The notes beneath the pieces are model-generated. The model was not told the DNA's origin and searched no databases. It was given only the letters and a program-made list of their open reading frames with translations. Made by a program: the position numbers and the translations under genes. From assembly GCA_965219635.1 (NCBI GenBank), contig OZ244783.1, positions 1,984,001 to 2,048,000 on the forward strand: a stretch of 64,000 bases of DNA, in the 5' to 3' direction. Below are positions 1-9,102 of the stretch, one piece after another. How positions within the stretch are numbered: position 1 is the stretch's first letter; each line of letters starts with the position of its first letter. Source of the DNA: JAPOXR01 sp965219635 (lineage in GTDB: Bacteria > Pseudomonadota > Alphaproteobacteria > Rhodobacterales > Rhodobacteraceae).

Positions 1-35
1 GCTGTCCGGCCTTCAAGCGTGAACAGTTGGCTCAT
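1..35 (-). CDS. SDR-type oxidoreductase, N-terminal fragment (runs off left edge)
   Basis: An ATG at 35-33 overlaps the stop codon of the preceding 2-hydroxyacid dehydrogenase gene as ATGA, the usual sign of translational coupling. The eleven visible codons read MSQLFTLEGRT, which is how many short-chain dehydrogenases begin just before the first beta strand and the TGxxxGxG motif. Only the start is in the window, so the family call rests on this short stretch and on the operon context (a second SDR gene and a dehydrogenase directly upstream). Confidence 0.45.
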   Translation of the reverse strand, partial: MSQLFTLEGRT

Positions 36-1018
36 AGGAACGGCTCCCATTTCGCGTGCTTCAAGGAGTCTGGATTGACTATGTGCTTGGGAACAATTCC
101 GGCCGCCCCATCGAGGCACTGAGCCGCTGCAGTCATTGCGATCTCCCTTTGCGTTTCCAGAGTCATAGCCGCGATATGAGGAAGAACGATGCAATTCGGA
201 AGGCCCTGAAGAGGTTCATCGGCGCGCACAGGTTCATTGACAAGCACATCGGTTGCGGCGGCGAAGATCTGATTGTTCGAAAGAGCTTTGTGCAGCGCAA
301 TCTCGTTCACGACGCCTCCTCGCGACAGGTTCAACAGAATCGCCCGCCGCTTCATCATGGCCAGTTCGGGCGCGCCAATCAGATTCAAGGTCTCGGGGTT
401 CAGAGGCACATGAAGCGATACGACATCGCTGTCCCGCAGCAAGGTCTCCAGATTAACAATCTCTAGCGGCAAATCCACGAGGTGCTTCGCTGAAGGCCGA
501 GGATGATAGGCCAGTACCTTCATCCCAAGCGCCGCAACCCTTTCGACTACAGCGCGCCCAATCCTGCCGACACCAACAATTCCAAAGGTCTTTCCGGTAA
601 TCTGAATTCCTGCAAATGAATGCCTGTCAGGCGATCCAGAAGCACAGGCGGCACTGGCCTGTGGGAGGCAACGAGCCGCTGCAAGCATCATGCCCACGGT
701 GTACTCGGAAATCGCCTCAGTATTGACGCCGGCAGTAATACTCACAGCGATCCCATTGGCCGTCGCATAATCAATATCGACATTGCTGTAGCCTGTGCCA
801 TGGCGCGCCACCAAGCGGAGGTTTGGAGCTGCGGCCATGAGGTCGGCATCAATGATGACCGGATCCGTCTTGGACAACATGACCTGAACAGGCGCGACAC
901 GAGACAGGACCTCAGATCGGCTCCAGCTGCCGCATCCGACTTCGACGGTTGCGTTTTGACGCAGTAACCAAAGAGCGTCTTCATGAATCGGTTCGGTGAC
1001 GTAGATTTGAGCGCTCAT
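32..1018 (-). CDS. D-isomer-specific 2-hydroxyacid dehydrogenase
   Basis: A 328-aa NAD(P)-dependent dehydrogenase of the D-2-hydroxyacid / phosphoglycerate dehydrogenase family, expected to interconvert a 2-keto acid and its D-2-hydroxy acid in the cytosol. The dinucleotide-binding GVGRIG loop is at residues 149-154, and the catalytic triad is visible as Arg233 (LSRGG), Glu262 (NEP) and His281 (LPHIAAMT). There is no C-terminal ACT domain, so it is not a full SerA. It starts 3 bp after the SDR gene at 1022-1804 and overlaps the next gene by 4 bp, so the three form one operon. The substrate is unknown; the neighbourhood (KDG-type kinase, DapA-family enzyme, TRAP transporters) suggests a sugar acid or a related hydroxy acid. 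Confidence 0.9.
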   Translation of the reverse strand: MSAQIYVTEPIHEDALWLLRQNATVEVGCGSWSRSEVLSRVAPVQVMLSKTDPVIIDADLMAAAPNLRLVARHGTGYSNVDIDYATANGIAVSITAGVNTEAISEYTVGMMLAAARCLPQASAACASGSPDRHSFAGIQITGKTFGIVGVGRIGRAVVERVAALGMKVLAYHPRPSAKHLVDLPLEIVNLETLLRDSDVVSLHVPLNPETLNLIGAPELAMMKRRAILLNLSRGGVVNEIALHKALSNNQIFAAATDVLVNEPVRADEPLQGLPNCIVLPHIAAMTLETQREIAMTAAAQCLDGAAGIVPKHIVNPDSLKHAKWEPFL

Positions 1019-1021
1019 GTG

Positions 1022-1804
1022 TCACCGGATTGTGAATCCGCCATCAACCGGAATGGTCACCCCTGTGATGTAGGAACCAAGTTCCGACGCCAGGAATACG
1101 ACGGCGTTCGCGTAATCCACTGGCTCTCCTTGCCGCTTCAATGCCAGTTTCTCCATGACTCTCTCTGTTTCACCGGGGCCGCGATAGAACATCTGGCCGT
1201 CCCGGCCACCGATCTTGGCCGTTGACGTAAATCCCGGGGCAAGCGCATTCACGGTTATATTGTGTGCGCCCAATTCACGGGCGAGCAGATTGGTTGCCAT
1301 GATCACGCCTGCCTTTGAGACGGAATACGGTCCGCGGCTGACATTGGCATTCAACCCCGTCGACGACGACAGATTTATGATTGCTCCGCCATCGCCCTGA
1401 TCAATCATCTGCCTTGCTGCGAATTGCGAACACAACACAAGACCCTTGAGATTTATGTCAAAAACCGCATTCCATTCTTCATCTGTTACTTCCATCAGTG
1501 TTTCACGGCTGGAAATTCCGGCATTGTTCACGAGAATATCGATACGGCCAAGCTCGCAAACGCAAGTTTTAGTCATGGCTTCAACTTGCTCACGCTTCGA
1601 CACGTCGCAAACAACTGTCAGGACAGATTGCCCGGCTGCTTCGATAGCAGCGCGTGTTTCGGCCAGGTTCTCGTCGTCTGCAATATCTGCGATGCAGACA
1701 TCTGCACCACACTCTGCCAGGCGTTTGGCCTGAGCGGCGCCCAACTGCCGTCCGCCCCCAGTGACAATGGCAACCTTGCCGGAAAGTGATACTTCAATAC
1801 TCAT
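1022..1804 (-). CDS. SDR family NAD(P)-dependent oxidoreductase
   Basis: A 260-aa classical short-chain dehydrogenase. The cofactor loop TGGGRQLG is at 15-22, NNAG at 93-96, the catalytic Ser within SSS at 146-148, and Tyr160/Lys164 in YSVSK. The C-terminus GVTIPVDGGFTIR has the typical classical-SDR ending. It is the first gene of a minus-strand operon with the 2-hydroxyacid dehydrogenase (3-bp gap), divergent from the MmgE/PrpD gene. It probably oxidises a secondary alcohol or hydroxy acid in the same catabolic route as the neighbouring dehydrogenase; the substrate cannot be read from sequence. Confidence 0.92.
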   Translation of the reverse strand: MSIEVSLSGKVAIVTGGGRQLGAAQAKRLAECGADVCIADIADDENLAETRAAIEAAGQSVLTVVCDVSKREQVEAMTKTCVCELGRIDILVNNAGISSRETLMEVTDEEWNAVFDINLKGLVLCSQFAARQMIDQGDGGAIINLSSSTGLNANVSRGPYSVSKAGVIMATNLLARELGAHNITVNALAPGFTSTAKIGGRDGQMFYRGPGETERVMEKLALKRQGEPVDYANAVVFLASELGSYITGVTIPVDGGFTIR

Positions 1805-1939
1805 GACTGCGAGTCCTTCACGCCGCTCTCGATTGAATTACAAAACCGACTCAATTCGAGTTTTCTTGTTATTGCATGTATGGCATGGTTCATACACCGG
1901 TATTGTGGCCCGCACCATTGGAAACCGACTATTCTTCTA

Positions 1940-3298
1940 ATGACTGGTTCAGCTGACAACACGATCTGCGAGCGGCTTGGAACTTTGGTTTCCGACATGA
2001 GTTCGTCACCACTCGACGATGAAATCACCAGTGAAGTGGCGCTTTGCCTTCTGGATTTCCTGGCCAGCACGCTGGCTGCGCCTCTGACGCCGGCCGTATC
2101 GGAAACAACGGCATTATTCGGAACTGGCGGCGCAAGGATCCTGCATAACTCGACCCCAGCAAGCGCAGCCGGTGCAACCATTGCGCACGGTTATCTATCA
2201 ACCGTCGAGGATATCGACGACGCACACAGCCTCGCCTCCGGAATGCACCTTTCTGCGACCGTCTTTCCTGTTTCATTGGCGCTTGCGCAAGAAACCCCCG
2301 TAACGCGATCTGCTTTCGTGAGAGCAATTGTCGCCGGATATGAGGTGGCGGGCCGCCTCGGACGGAGCATGGACCACGGGCTCCGCGCCAGGGGCTTTCA
2401 TGCTACAGGTGCGATCGGGCCATTTGCTGCAGCAGCGGCGGCAGGTGTTCTACTCAATCTTGACCGGAACCAACTTGCAAATGCGTTCGGAATGGCAGCG
2501 TCTGCTGCTGGCGGACTCTTTGCGTTTCTGACTACGGGCGCCGACTCCCGTCACATGCATGCCGCCAATGCGGGAATAGCCGGCCTGATGGCCGCTACAG
2601 CGGCAAAGAACGGCAACACCGGACCAATGACAGCATTTGAAGGGCCAGACGGATACATCGGGGCCTATTCCGGCGCATGCGATTACAAGATGATCTTCAA
2701 GCCTGAGCCCAATGGCAATGCGGGCTACGAGATCCAGAACGCCTATCACAAACGGTTCAACGCCTGCGGTCATGCCATTCCGGCGATAACCTTGGCGCTG
2801 CAACTTCAGCAGGATGGCGTGCTGCCCATTGAAAAGGTGCGCAGTGTAGAAGTCCTTGGTTATCCCGCCAGCGCCAGGCTGACGAAGTTTCCGGTGAAGA
2901 CTGTCAGTGAAGCCAAGTTCTCTCTCCCGGTCATTTTTTCGCTCGCCTACCTGCATGGCGATGTTTCCTCTGACGAGATGTCCATGACCTGTATCGAGCA
3001 ACCCGACGTCCAGATGCTGGCATCCAAGGTTGTCGTGTCAGAAGACTCCGAGCACACACGGGTATTCCCGGGTGTCAGATGCGGCAGCATAATTGTCACC
3101 CTGAATGACGGAACCAGCCAGAGGATTGAGACATCTACCCCGATCGGCATGAAAGGCAATCGCCTTTCCTTTGAGGAAATTGCGCAGAAATTCCAAAATT
3201 ACGCGCTTCCCGTCCTTGGCCAATTTCGCTGCGATCAAATCAACAGCGTTGCAAGGGATCTGTCAGATTCAGACGCCGCCTTCGCGTTGACCTGGTAG
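1940..3298 (+). CDS. MmgE/PrpD family protein
   Basis: A protein of about 452 aa of the MmgE/PrpD fold, the family of 2-methylcitrate dehydratase, cis-aconitate decarboxylase and iminodisuccinate epimerase. The reading frame is open from 1880, but the ATG at 1940 (MTGSADNTICERLG) is preferred because the family aligns from about there and the upstream residues look non-coding. Recognisable blocks are the HGYLSTVEDIDDAH stretch, the GFHATGAIGPFAAAAAAG segment and YHKRFNACGHAIPA. Many members annotated as 2-methylcitrate dehydratase act on other dicarboxylates. It stands alone on the plus strand, divergent from the dehydrogenase operon, followed by the operator and kinase gene. Confidence 0.88.
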   Translation: MTGSADNTICERLGTLVSDMSSSPLDDEITSEVALCLLDFLASTLAAPLTPAVSETTALFGTGGARILHNSTPASAAGATIAHGYLSTVEDIDDAHSLASGMHLSATVFPVSLALAQETPVTRSAFVRAIVAGYEVAGRLGRSMDHGLRARGFHATGAIGPFAAAAAAGVLLNLDRNQLANAFGMAASAAGGLFAFLTTGADSRHMHAANAGIAGLMAATAAKNGNTGPMTAFEGPDGYIGAYSGACDYKMIFKPEPNGNAGYEIQNAYHKRFNACGHAIPAITLALQLQQDGVLPIEKVRSVEVLGYPASARLTKFPVKTVSEAKFSLPVIFSLAYLHGDVSSDEMSMTCIEQPDVQMLASKVVVSEDSEHTRVFPGVRCGSIIVTLNDGTSQRIETSTPIGMKGNRLSFEEIAQKFQNYALPVLGQFRCDQINSVARDLSDSDAAFALTW

Positions 3299-3381
3299 CG
3301 GCCACTGGCCGAGACTGTGCGGAATCGCACCTGCGTCCGCAGGATCAACTGAGTGTATTTCCGGGCAATACCAACATTAAG

Positions 3382-3413
3382 GTTGTTGACAATGTTCGGT
3401 CCGGGTGGATAGT
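3382..3413 (+). promoter_or_regulatory. Putative GntR operator overlapping promoter of the kinase gene
   Basis: The palindromic core TTGT-TG-ACAA is at 3383-3392. Its right half forms a perfect -35 box TTGACA (3386-3391), followed 16 bp later by GATAGT (3408-3413), a fair -10. The same core is found in front of both TRAP operons and gntR. A repressor bound here would block the -35 region. Confidence 0.55.
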
Positions 3414-3427
3414 CTGCTACCAAGCCC

Positions 3428-4441
3428 ATGATCCATCGGCCGGCCCTTGGTGCCATGGAATCCAGGCCGAAATCGGGAGGAGCAAAGACAATCCCTGAAG
3501 TCGTGACCATCGGCGAGACCTGTGTTGTCCTTGTTGCCAAATCGCGCGGACCGCTGCGCTACTCGGAAGAATTTGAGAGGCGCCCGGGCGGTGCCGAGAG
3601 TACGGTTGCGGCAGGAGTGGCGCGGTTGGGGCATACCGCTGGTTGGATCTCCAAACTCGGCAATGATGAATTCGGGAGTTACGTCCTCAACGTAATGCGT
3701 GCGGAACAGGTTGACACCTCTTGCGTCATAGTTGTCCCGGATGCGCAAACCGGCGTGTTCTTCCGGGAAAACCGGGCGGCCGGACCATCCTCAGTCTACT
3801 ACTACCGCAAGGACTCAGCGTTTTCGACAATGGCGCCGGAAGACCTGAATGAAGACTATATCGCTGGCGCCACAATCCTTCACCTGACCGGGATCACGCC
3901 CGGATTGTCTGACACCTGCCGGCGCACGATCTGGCGCGCGGTGGACATTGCCAAAGCCAACGGTGTCAAGGTTGTCCTGGATACCAACTACCGTGCGAAG
4001 ATCTGGCCGGTGGAAGAAGCCAAACCGCATCTTGAAGAGCTCATGCAGAATGCCGACCATGTGCTGGCTGGCCAGGAAGATCTCGCAAAGCTCACAGGCA
4101 TGTCAGGCGAGAAGGAGTTGCTGTCCTATTTGCACTCCCTCGGCCTTGATCAGGTCATTCTGAAACTTGGGGGTGACGGAGCCATTATTTCGACAGGCGG
4201 CAACACAGAACGCATCGCTAGCTACCCGGTCGACTCCCCGATAGACCGCTTTGGCGTCGGAGATTCCTTTGCGGCCGGGTTCCTGGTCGGGATCTTGGAA
4301 GGCTACCAGTTGCGCGAGGCTGTAAGCCTCGGCAATGCAGTTGCCGGCTGGTCCATCAGACTGCCCGGGAACATCGAAGCACTTCCCGACTGGGACGACT
4401 TGCAGAAGCTGCGCAATCCAAGCAACTTCGTGATACGCTGA
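3428..4441 (+). CDS. PfkB family carbohydrate kinase, likely 2-keto-3-deoxygluconate kinase
   Basis: A ribokinase/PfkB-fold sugar kinase, 337 aa from the first ATG. Substrate-side Gly motif RRPGGAESTVAAGVARLG at 51-68, KLGGDGA at 246-252, and the C-terminal signature DRFGVGDSFAAGF with catalytic base Asp279. The YYYRKDSA segment and overall pattern resemble KdgK, which makes 2-keto-3-deoxy-6-phosphogluconate. The start is uncertain: ATGs at 3428 and 3455 lack a good ribosome-binding site, while a GGGAGGAG lies inside the frame near 3476. The gene follows a GntR-type operator and promoter, so it is probably co-regulated with the TRAP operons. Confidence 0.85.
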   Translation: MIHRPALGAMESRPKSGGAKTIPEVVTIGETCVVLVAKSRGPLRYSEEFERRPGGAESTVAAGVARLGHTAGWISKLGNDEFGSYVLNVMRAEQVDTSCVIVVPDAQTGVFFRENRAAGPSSVYYYRKDSAFSTMAPEDLNEDYIAGATILHLTGITPGLSDTCRRTIWRAVDIAKANGVKVVLDTNYRAKIWPVEEAKPHLEELMQNADHVLAGQEDLAKLTGMSGEKELLSYLHSLGLDQVILKLGGDGAIISTGGNTERIASYPVDSPIDRFGVGDSFAAGFLVGILEGYQLREAVSLGNAVAGWSIRLPGNIEALPDWDDLQKLRNPSNFVIR

Positions 4442-4581
4442 TCCAGAAGCCTGAAACGGTCTTTTTGAAGATTTGGGTTCGTCGAATTCGCGGCCTCTAC
4501 GGACACGGAAAAGGCGGCGCTGCTTTCGGCAGCGCGGGCCCGACGAGGCCAGGTCCGGAGCAGTCCCCTCCGGCACCTTGC

Positions 4582-5136
4582 TCAGCCGGAAGTTGCCTCA
4601 AATTCCGGATGGAAGATCCTGACTGCGAACCGCAAACTGTCCTGAAGCACCGCAAGCAGCAAGAGGCCACTTCCCAGTGGCACGGCAAGATAAACCCAGA
4701 ATAGCGACAGCGACTCCAACAGGATGATGCGCTGACCCTTCGCGGATTCGGCAGCAGCGAGGCCATAAGTCAGGAAGACCAGGAGGACCGTCGCAGAGAC
4801 CATGGTTATGAGTAGTTGAAGCAGGGCCGCAAGGCGCGGTGGCAAAGCCCTGGGCAGCATGTCCAGAACGATGTGATGACGCTGGCGATAGACAAACACA
4901 GCACCGAGAAACGTCATCCAGACCATGGCGAACTTTGGCAACTCTTCCTGCCATTCCAACGGCGCGTTGAACACATAGCGCATGACAACACCGCCAAAGA
5001 CAGCGGCAGTAATCAGACTGATCAGCGCACAAGCGAGGAATTTGCACGATGCCCCGATCAAGCCATTAACAGCATCCAGAGCGTTGATCAGCCGCGCAGC
5101 GGCCGCAACTGCCTTGGGAGTCGGTCGTGATGTCAT
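4582..5136 (-). CDS. TRAP transporter small permease (DctQ type), system 1
   Basis: A 184-aa membrane protein with four hydrophobic segments, the size and pattern of the DctQ subunit of tripartite ATP-independent periplasmic transporters. The FAMVWMTFLGAVFVYRQRHHI block is typical of the family. The frame is open to 5265, but the ATG at 5136 (MTSRPTPKAV) is preferred because a longer start would run into the upstream dctP gene. It is the last gene of the operon dctM-dctP-dctQ, separated from dctP by 67 bp that hold a strong hairpin. It docks on the large permease and transmits substrate delivery from the binding protein. Confidence 0.88.
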   Translation of the reverse strand: MTSRPTPKAVAAAARLINALDAVNGLIGASCKFLACALISLITAAVFGGVVMRYVFNAPLEWQEELPKFAMVWMTFLGAVFVYRQRHHIVLDMLPRALPPRLAALLQLLITMVSATVLLVFLTYGLAAAESAKGQRIILLESLSLFWVYLAVPLGSGLLLLAVLQDSLRFAVRIFHPEFEATSG

Positions 5137-5164
5137 CGGGTTGCTCGCCAAATGATCAATATGC

Positions 5165-5195
5165 CCTGGCGCGACCCTGTCCGGGTCGCGCCAGG
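5165..5195 (-). other. Intercistronic hairpin between dctP and dctQ
   Basis: A perfect 13-bp stem CCTGGCGCGACCC / GGGTCGCGCCAGG with a 5-nt loop lies between the binding-protein gene and the small-permease gene. There is no downstream T-run, so it is more likely to stabilise the upstream message or attenuate than to terminate fully. This would lower permease output relative to the binding protein. Confidence 0.6.
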
Positions 5196-5203
5196 AAAGT
5201 ACG

Positions 5204-6265
5204 TCAGTCAGCCAGTACTGTAGCGCGGTCAGCGTCGATTTGCGCTTCCACGTCTGCCACGGCATCCAGCCACTTGTTCAACCATTCGTCGCCGAAATTT
5301 TCCCTGTACCAGTCGCGCATGCTGTCGCGGGCTGCCAGGAATGTCTCGCGCTCCTCAGCGGTTGGGACGTAGATTGTGTTGCCACCTTCCAGCCATGTCT
5401 CGGAAGCAAGCGACTGAAACGACTTGTTGAAGTTGGTCTGAACTCCAACCGACAGGGCCATGGCGTCAACCACCATATTCCGAAGGTCGTCCGGCAGACT
5501 CTTCAACCATGCATCGCTCATCCAGCTGAATCCAAAGATGTAGGTGTGGCCATCAAGAATAATGTGCCCCAGCGGTTCATTCATGCCCTGCGGGATATAA
5601 TCGCCGATCGCGTTCTTTGTGCCATCAACGACACCAGTCGACAGGGATGTGTAGAGCTCGTTCCAGGGAATGGGCGTAGCCGATGCACCGAGTTGCTTGA
5701 CGAATTCGACCTGCAGGTCCGATGAAATCGTACGGATCTTCAAGCCTTCCAGGTCAGCCGCGGTGCGCACCTCCTTCTCCGTTGTGGCGAAGTTGCGCCA
5801 GGAACCGGTATTCCCAACCGCCATCAGACGGATGTTTCCGGTCTTTTCGAGAACCGCCTGACGAACCTCGTTCCAGAACGGCGAGACCATCATGCGTTCG
5901 GCAACAACATCGTCGCGCAAGGTGTAGGGCAAGTCTGTAACCTGGATCTCCGGGAAGAAACTTGCAATCCCGCCAACTGTGGTCGAGGTGAATTCCAGCG
6001 TGTTGTTGTTCACCTGTTCCAGCATCTCGCGAAAGTTGCCAAGCTGACCGGACGGATAGATTTCGACTTCGATCCGGCCCTGAGAATGGCTCTCGATGTA
6101 TGCCTTCAGAAAAACCGACATCAGGTGGTCGTCTGCCTGGTTGCTGGGTGCGGAAACGTGGCCGATCTTCATCGTGTATTCAGCCGCGGCCGCCATGCCC
6201 GGAAAGCTCAAAGCCAGGAGCGCGGCTCCGGCCATGATTGATTTCAAACCTGTTTGTAACTTCAT
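5204..6265 (-). CDS. TRAP transporter substrate-binding protein (DctP type), system 1
   Basis: A 353-aa periplasmic binding protein with a Sec signal peptide (hydrophobic core, cleavage near MAAAAEY). The mature part shows DctP features: IGHVSAPSNQADDHL, YPSGQLG, and LKIRTISSDLQVEFVKQLGASATPIPW, in which the Arg of LKIRT is the residue that usually binds the substrate carboxylate. It starts 33 bp after dctM and has a good Shine-Dalgarno (AGAGGGAG). The likely ligand is an organic acid or sugar acid; exact identity is unknown. Confidence 0.93.
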   Translation of the reverse strand: MKLQTGLKSIMAGAALLALSFPGMAAAAEYTMKIGHVSAPSNQADDHLMSVFLKAYIESHSQGRIEVEIYPSGQLGNFREMLEQVNNNTLEFTSTTVGGIASFFPEIQVTDLPYTLRDDVVAERMMVSPFWNEVRQAVLEKTGNIRLMAVGNTGSWRNFATTEKEVRTAADLEGLKIRTISSDLQVEFVKQLGASATPIPWNELYTSLSTGVVDGTKNAIGDYIPQGMNEPLGHIILDGHTYIFGFSWMSDAWLKSLPDDLRNMVVDAMALSVGVQTNFNKSFQSLASETWLEGGNTIYVPTAEERETFLAARDSMRDWYRENFGDEWLNKWLDAVADVEAQIDADRATVLAD

Positions 6266-6298
6266 TTCAAATCTCCCTCTTGAAGTTATGGTTGGTGG

Positions 6299-7588
6299 TT
6301 AGTCGGCAAAGCCGAGCAGTCGGGGCAATGTCATCGACAAAGCCGGCACATAGGTCGTCAGCGCGATTACTGCGATGTGGGCCACATAATAGGGAGCCAT
6401 TTCGCGGCAGATCGCGAATATGTTCTCTCGTGAGATCGAGCCGGCCACAAAGAGAACCAGGCCCATGGGTGGCGTCGCCAGTCCGACGCTGAGATTGATG
6501 CAGGTAATCACGGCCAGATGCAGCGGGTCGACACCGAACTGCAAGACGGCCGGTGCGATCAGCGGGCCGACGATCAGTATGGCAGGCCCTGCATCGAGAA
6601 CCATCCCAATCAGCAACAGAAAGATGTTCAGCATCAGCAGGACGGCAATCGGGTTCTCGAATACATCGAAGACGATCCTGGCGAGGTCGCGCGGGGCCCC
6701 TGACAGTGCCGTTGCCCAGGCAAATAGCGATCCGGCAGCGATGACATAGAGTATGGACGAAGATTGCGACACACCGCGCACGAGGACTGCGGGCACCTCG
6801 CGCAGTGTGAGCGTCTTCAGAACAAAGATGGAAATGAAGAGAGTGTAGACCAGGACCACTGCTGCGGCTTCGGTTGGCGTGAATGCGCCCCCGACTATGC
6901 CAACCAGCACGATCACGGGTGAAAGCAGCGGCAATATGCCGTCTTTCACGGCATGGATCCTCTCTGGAACCGGGAGCTTGGGTTTGGCCGGAGGCAGGTT
7001 CTTCCGATTGGCGGAGAGCCGGGTGACAACCATCAGCAGTATGCCCATCAGAATCCCGGGAACCAACCCTGCCAGGAACAGTCCGCCAACGGACACATGC
7101 ATTACGAATGCATAAATCACCATCATGATGCTGGGAGGGATGATAGGCCCGATGATCGACGATGCAGCGGTCACCGCAGCCGAGAACTTGCGCGAATATC
7201 CCTCTTTCTCCATTGCAGGGATCATCATGGACCCCAGCGCCGAAGTGTCGGCAACGGCTGAGCCGCTGAGGCCGGCAAAAAGCATGCTCGAGGCAATGTT
7301 GACTTGGGCGAGGCCAGCCCGGAAGTGACCAACGAACGCATTTGCCACAGCGACCAGGCGCTGCGTTATGCCCCCGGCATTCATGACTTCTCCAGCCAGT
7401 ATGAAGAGCGGAATGGCCAGAAGCGGAAACTGATTGATGCCGCCTATGAGTTTCTGCGGGACGATATTCAGGAATGCCCATTTTTCGGCCAGAACGAAGC
7501 CGAGAATTGAGGCCGCGGACAGTGCGAATGCAACAGGCACGCCGACGGCCATCAGGACCAGAAAAGCTATACCAAGAGTCGAAGACAT
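6299..7588 (-). CDS. TRAP transporter large permease (DctM type), system 1
   Basis: A 429-aa polytopic membrane protein (about 12 hydrophobic segments) of the DctM family, the ion-coupled translocation subunit of a TRAP transporter. Diagnostic blocks are FPLLAIPLFILAGEVMNAGGIT, SGSAVADTSALGSMMIPAMEKEGY and IIGPIIPPSIMMVIYAFV. The first codon of the family start is ATG 7588 (MSSTLGIAFLVLMAVGV); four extra codons upstream are possible. Unusually it is the first gene of its operon, ahead of dctP and dctQ, with a candidate operator and promoter immediately upstream. Confidence 0.93.
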   Translation of the reverse strand: MSSTLGIAFLVLMAVGVPVAFALSAASILGFVLAEKWAFLNIVPQKLIGGINQFPLLAIPLFILAGEVMNAGGITQRLVAVANAFVGHFRAGLAQVNIASSMLFAGLSGSAVADTSALGSMMIPAMEKEGYSRKFSAAVTAASSIIGPIIPPSIMMVIYAFVMHVSVGGLFLAGLVPGILMGILLMVVTRLSANRKNLPPAKPKLPVPERIHAVKDGILPLLSPVIVLVGIVGGAFTPTEAAAVVLVYTLFISIFVLKTLTLREVPAVLVRGVSQSSSILYVIAAGSLFAWATALSGAPRDLARIVFDVFENPIAVLLMLNIFLLLIGMVLDAGPAILIVGPLIAPAVLQFGVDPLHLAVITCINLSVGLATPPMGLVLFVAGSISRENIFAICREMAPYYVAHIAVIALTTYVPALSMTLPRLLGFAD

Positions 7589-7629
7589 CCGGTGTCCCAA
7601 GGCAATCAGATGCCTTGTTTACAGGCCAG

Positions 7630-7653
7630 AATGCGGAATGTCAACAATCGTAT
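7630..7653 (-). promoter_or_regulatory. Putative GntR operator overlapping promoter of TRAP operon 1
   Basis: GAATGT-CA-ACAATC at 7636-7649 (read on the plus strand) is a one-mismatch copy of the TTGT-N2-ACAA palindrome. On the minus strand it supplies a perfect -35 TTGACA, with TAAACA 17 bp downstream as a possible weak -10. It lies about 50 bp upstream of the dctM start. Confidence 0.5.
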
Positions 7654-7815
7654 TGTTCGCAGAGCCGCACGCAATCCCTTCATACCCCAAGCGAAGCAGA
7701 GGCACGCAGCAGGCGGGTTTTCCCGTCCGAGAGGGTTGCAAAAGGTCCAGCAGCGTTGCACTTCACCGTTCAGCAGACCCGGATCCGGCCAGCGAGGATG
7801 GCTCGGATCATCCGT

Positions 7816-9102
7816 TCATCCAGACCCCGAAATCCACTCGAACGGTGTCAGGATGAGCTGCGGAAACGCAACCAGTACAAGTAGCAGCGTTATCTTGGCG
7901 AGGACGAAAGGCATCACTCCGCGCGCACCTTGCTCCATGTTGAGTTTTCCGATCCCGCAGGCAACGTTGAGAACAACCCCGACGGGCGGTGTCAGCAGAC
8001 CCACGGCTGTCGCCATGACAAACAAGACGCCGAAATAGACTGGATCGATCCCGGAGATCTTGACCAGAGGCATCAGAACCGGCGTCAAAATCAGAACGGT
8101 TGGCACAAAATCCATAACCATCCCGATGATCAGGACAAGGATCACGATGACCAGCATCAACAGCTTGGGAGTGTCGATCAGGGGCTCCAGCAGGCCAACC
8201 AGAACAAACGGGATCTGTGCGACAGTGATAAGCCATCCAGTCACTCCTGCCGCTGCCACAAGGAACATGACCGCAGCTGACATCACAACGGCGCCTCGAA
8301 ACGCCCGCAACATGCGCTCAACATTCAGTTCACGATAGATCAGGCCGCCAACTATCAACGAATAGGCAACCGCGACCACGGACGCCTCGGTTGGAGTGAA
8401 GATGGCAGCCTTGAGTCCGCCCACAACAATGACTGGCATCATTATTGCCCAGAACCCCATGCGCATTGCCTTGAAGGCCGCTGACCATCCTGGCCATTCT
8501 GTAACGGCGCCTGTCTCGGATCGAGAGAGGTATGCCCAGGCTATCACAAGCCAAAGGCCCATAAGCACACCAGGAGTAATTCCCGCGAGAAACAGGTCGA
8601 TGATCGAGACACTGGCAACAACGCCAAATATGATGAAGGCGATTGAGGGCGGTATGATTGGAGCAATGATGCCGCCCGCTGCCACCAGGCCCGCAGAGCG
8701 TCCGACATCGTAGCCGGCATTTCTCATCATGGGAATGAGGATGGCGCCGATAGCCGCAGTATCGGCGACTGCGGAACCGGAAAGCGATGCCATAAGGATG
8801 GCCGCCAGAATTGCGGCGTAGCCCAAGCCTCCGCGAATATGCCCGAGCAACGCAACAATCAGGTCAACGATGCGTTTCGACATCCCGCCGGCAGTCATCA
8901 ACTCACCGGCCAGAAGGAAAAACGGAATCGCCATGAGCGGATAGGAGTCAGCGCTGTTGTACATTGCATCGGCAATGATCTTCGGGTCGAAGACATCCAA
9001 GTAAAGCATCATCAAACCGGAAGTCGCGAGCAGGGCAAAGGAGATCGGAAGCCCGATGAACATCGTGACTGCCAGACCGCCAATGAAGATGACCATGATC
9101 AT
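7816..9102 (-). CDS. TRAP transporter large permease (DctM type), system 2
   Basis: A 428-aa DctM-family permease, paralogous to the system 1 permease, with the same landmark blocks (YPLMAIPFFLLAGELMTAGGMS, SLSGSAVADTAAIGAILIPM, IAPIIPPSIAFIIFGVV). Its start codon lies inside the end of dctQ2 (4-bp overlap), so the two are translationally coupled. It is the last gene of the operon dctP2-GMC oxidoreductase-dctQ2-dctM2. It should use a sodium or proton gradient to import the ligand captured by the binding protein at 11385-12383. Confidence 0.94.
   Translation of the reverse strand: MIMVIFIGGLAVTMFIGLPISFALLATSGLMMLYLDVFDPKIIADAMYNSADSYPLMAIPFFLLAGELMTAGGMSKRIVDLIVALLGHIRGGLGYAAILAAILMASLSGSAVADTAAIGAILIPMMRNAGYDVGRSAGLVAAGGIIAPIIPPSIAFIIFGVVASVSIIDLFLAGITPGVLMGLWLVIAWAYLSRSETGAVTEWPGWSAAFKAMRMGFWAIMMPVIVVGGLKAAIFTPTEASVVAVAYSLIVGGLIYRELNVERMLRAFRGAVVMSAAVMFLVAAAGVTGWLITVAQIPFVLVGLLEPLIDTPKLLMLVIVILVLIIGMVMDFVPTVLILTPVLMPLVKISGIDPVYFGVLFVMATAVGLLTPPVGVVLNVACGIGKLNMEQGARGVMPFVLAKITLLLVLVAFPQLILTPFEWISGSG

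Noticed and set aside
6267..7481. A 404-aa minus-strand open frame within the dctM1 gene
   Set aside because: It is an alternate-frame shadow of dctM1, rich in Arg/His/Cys with no family pattern; the overlapping DctM frame has clear motifs.
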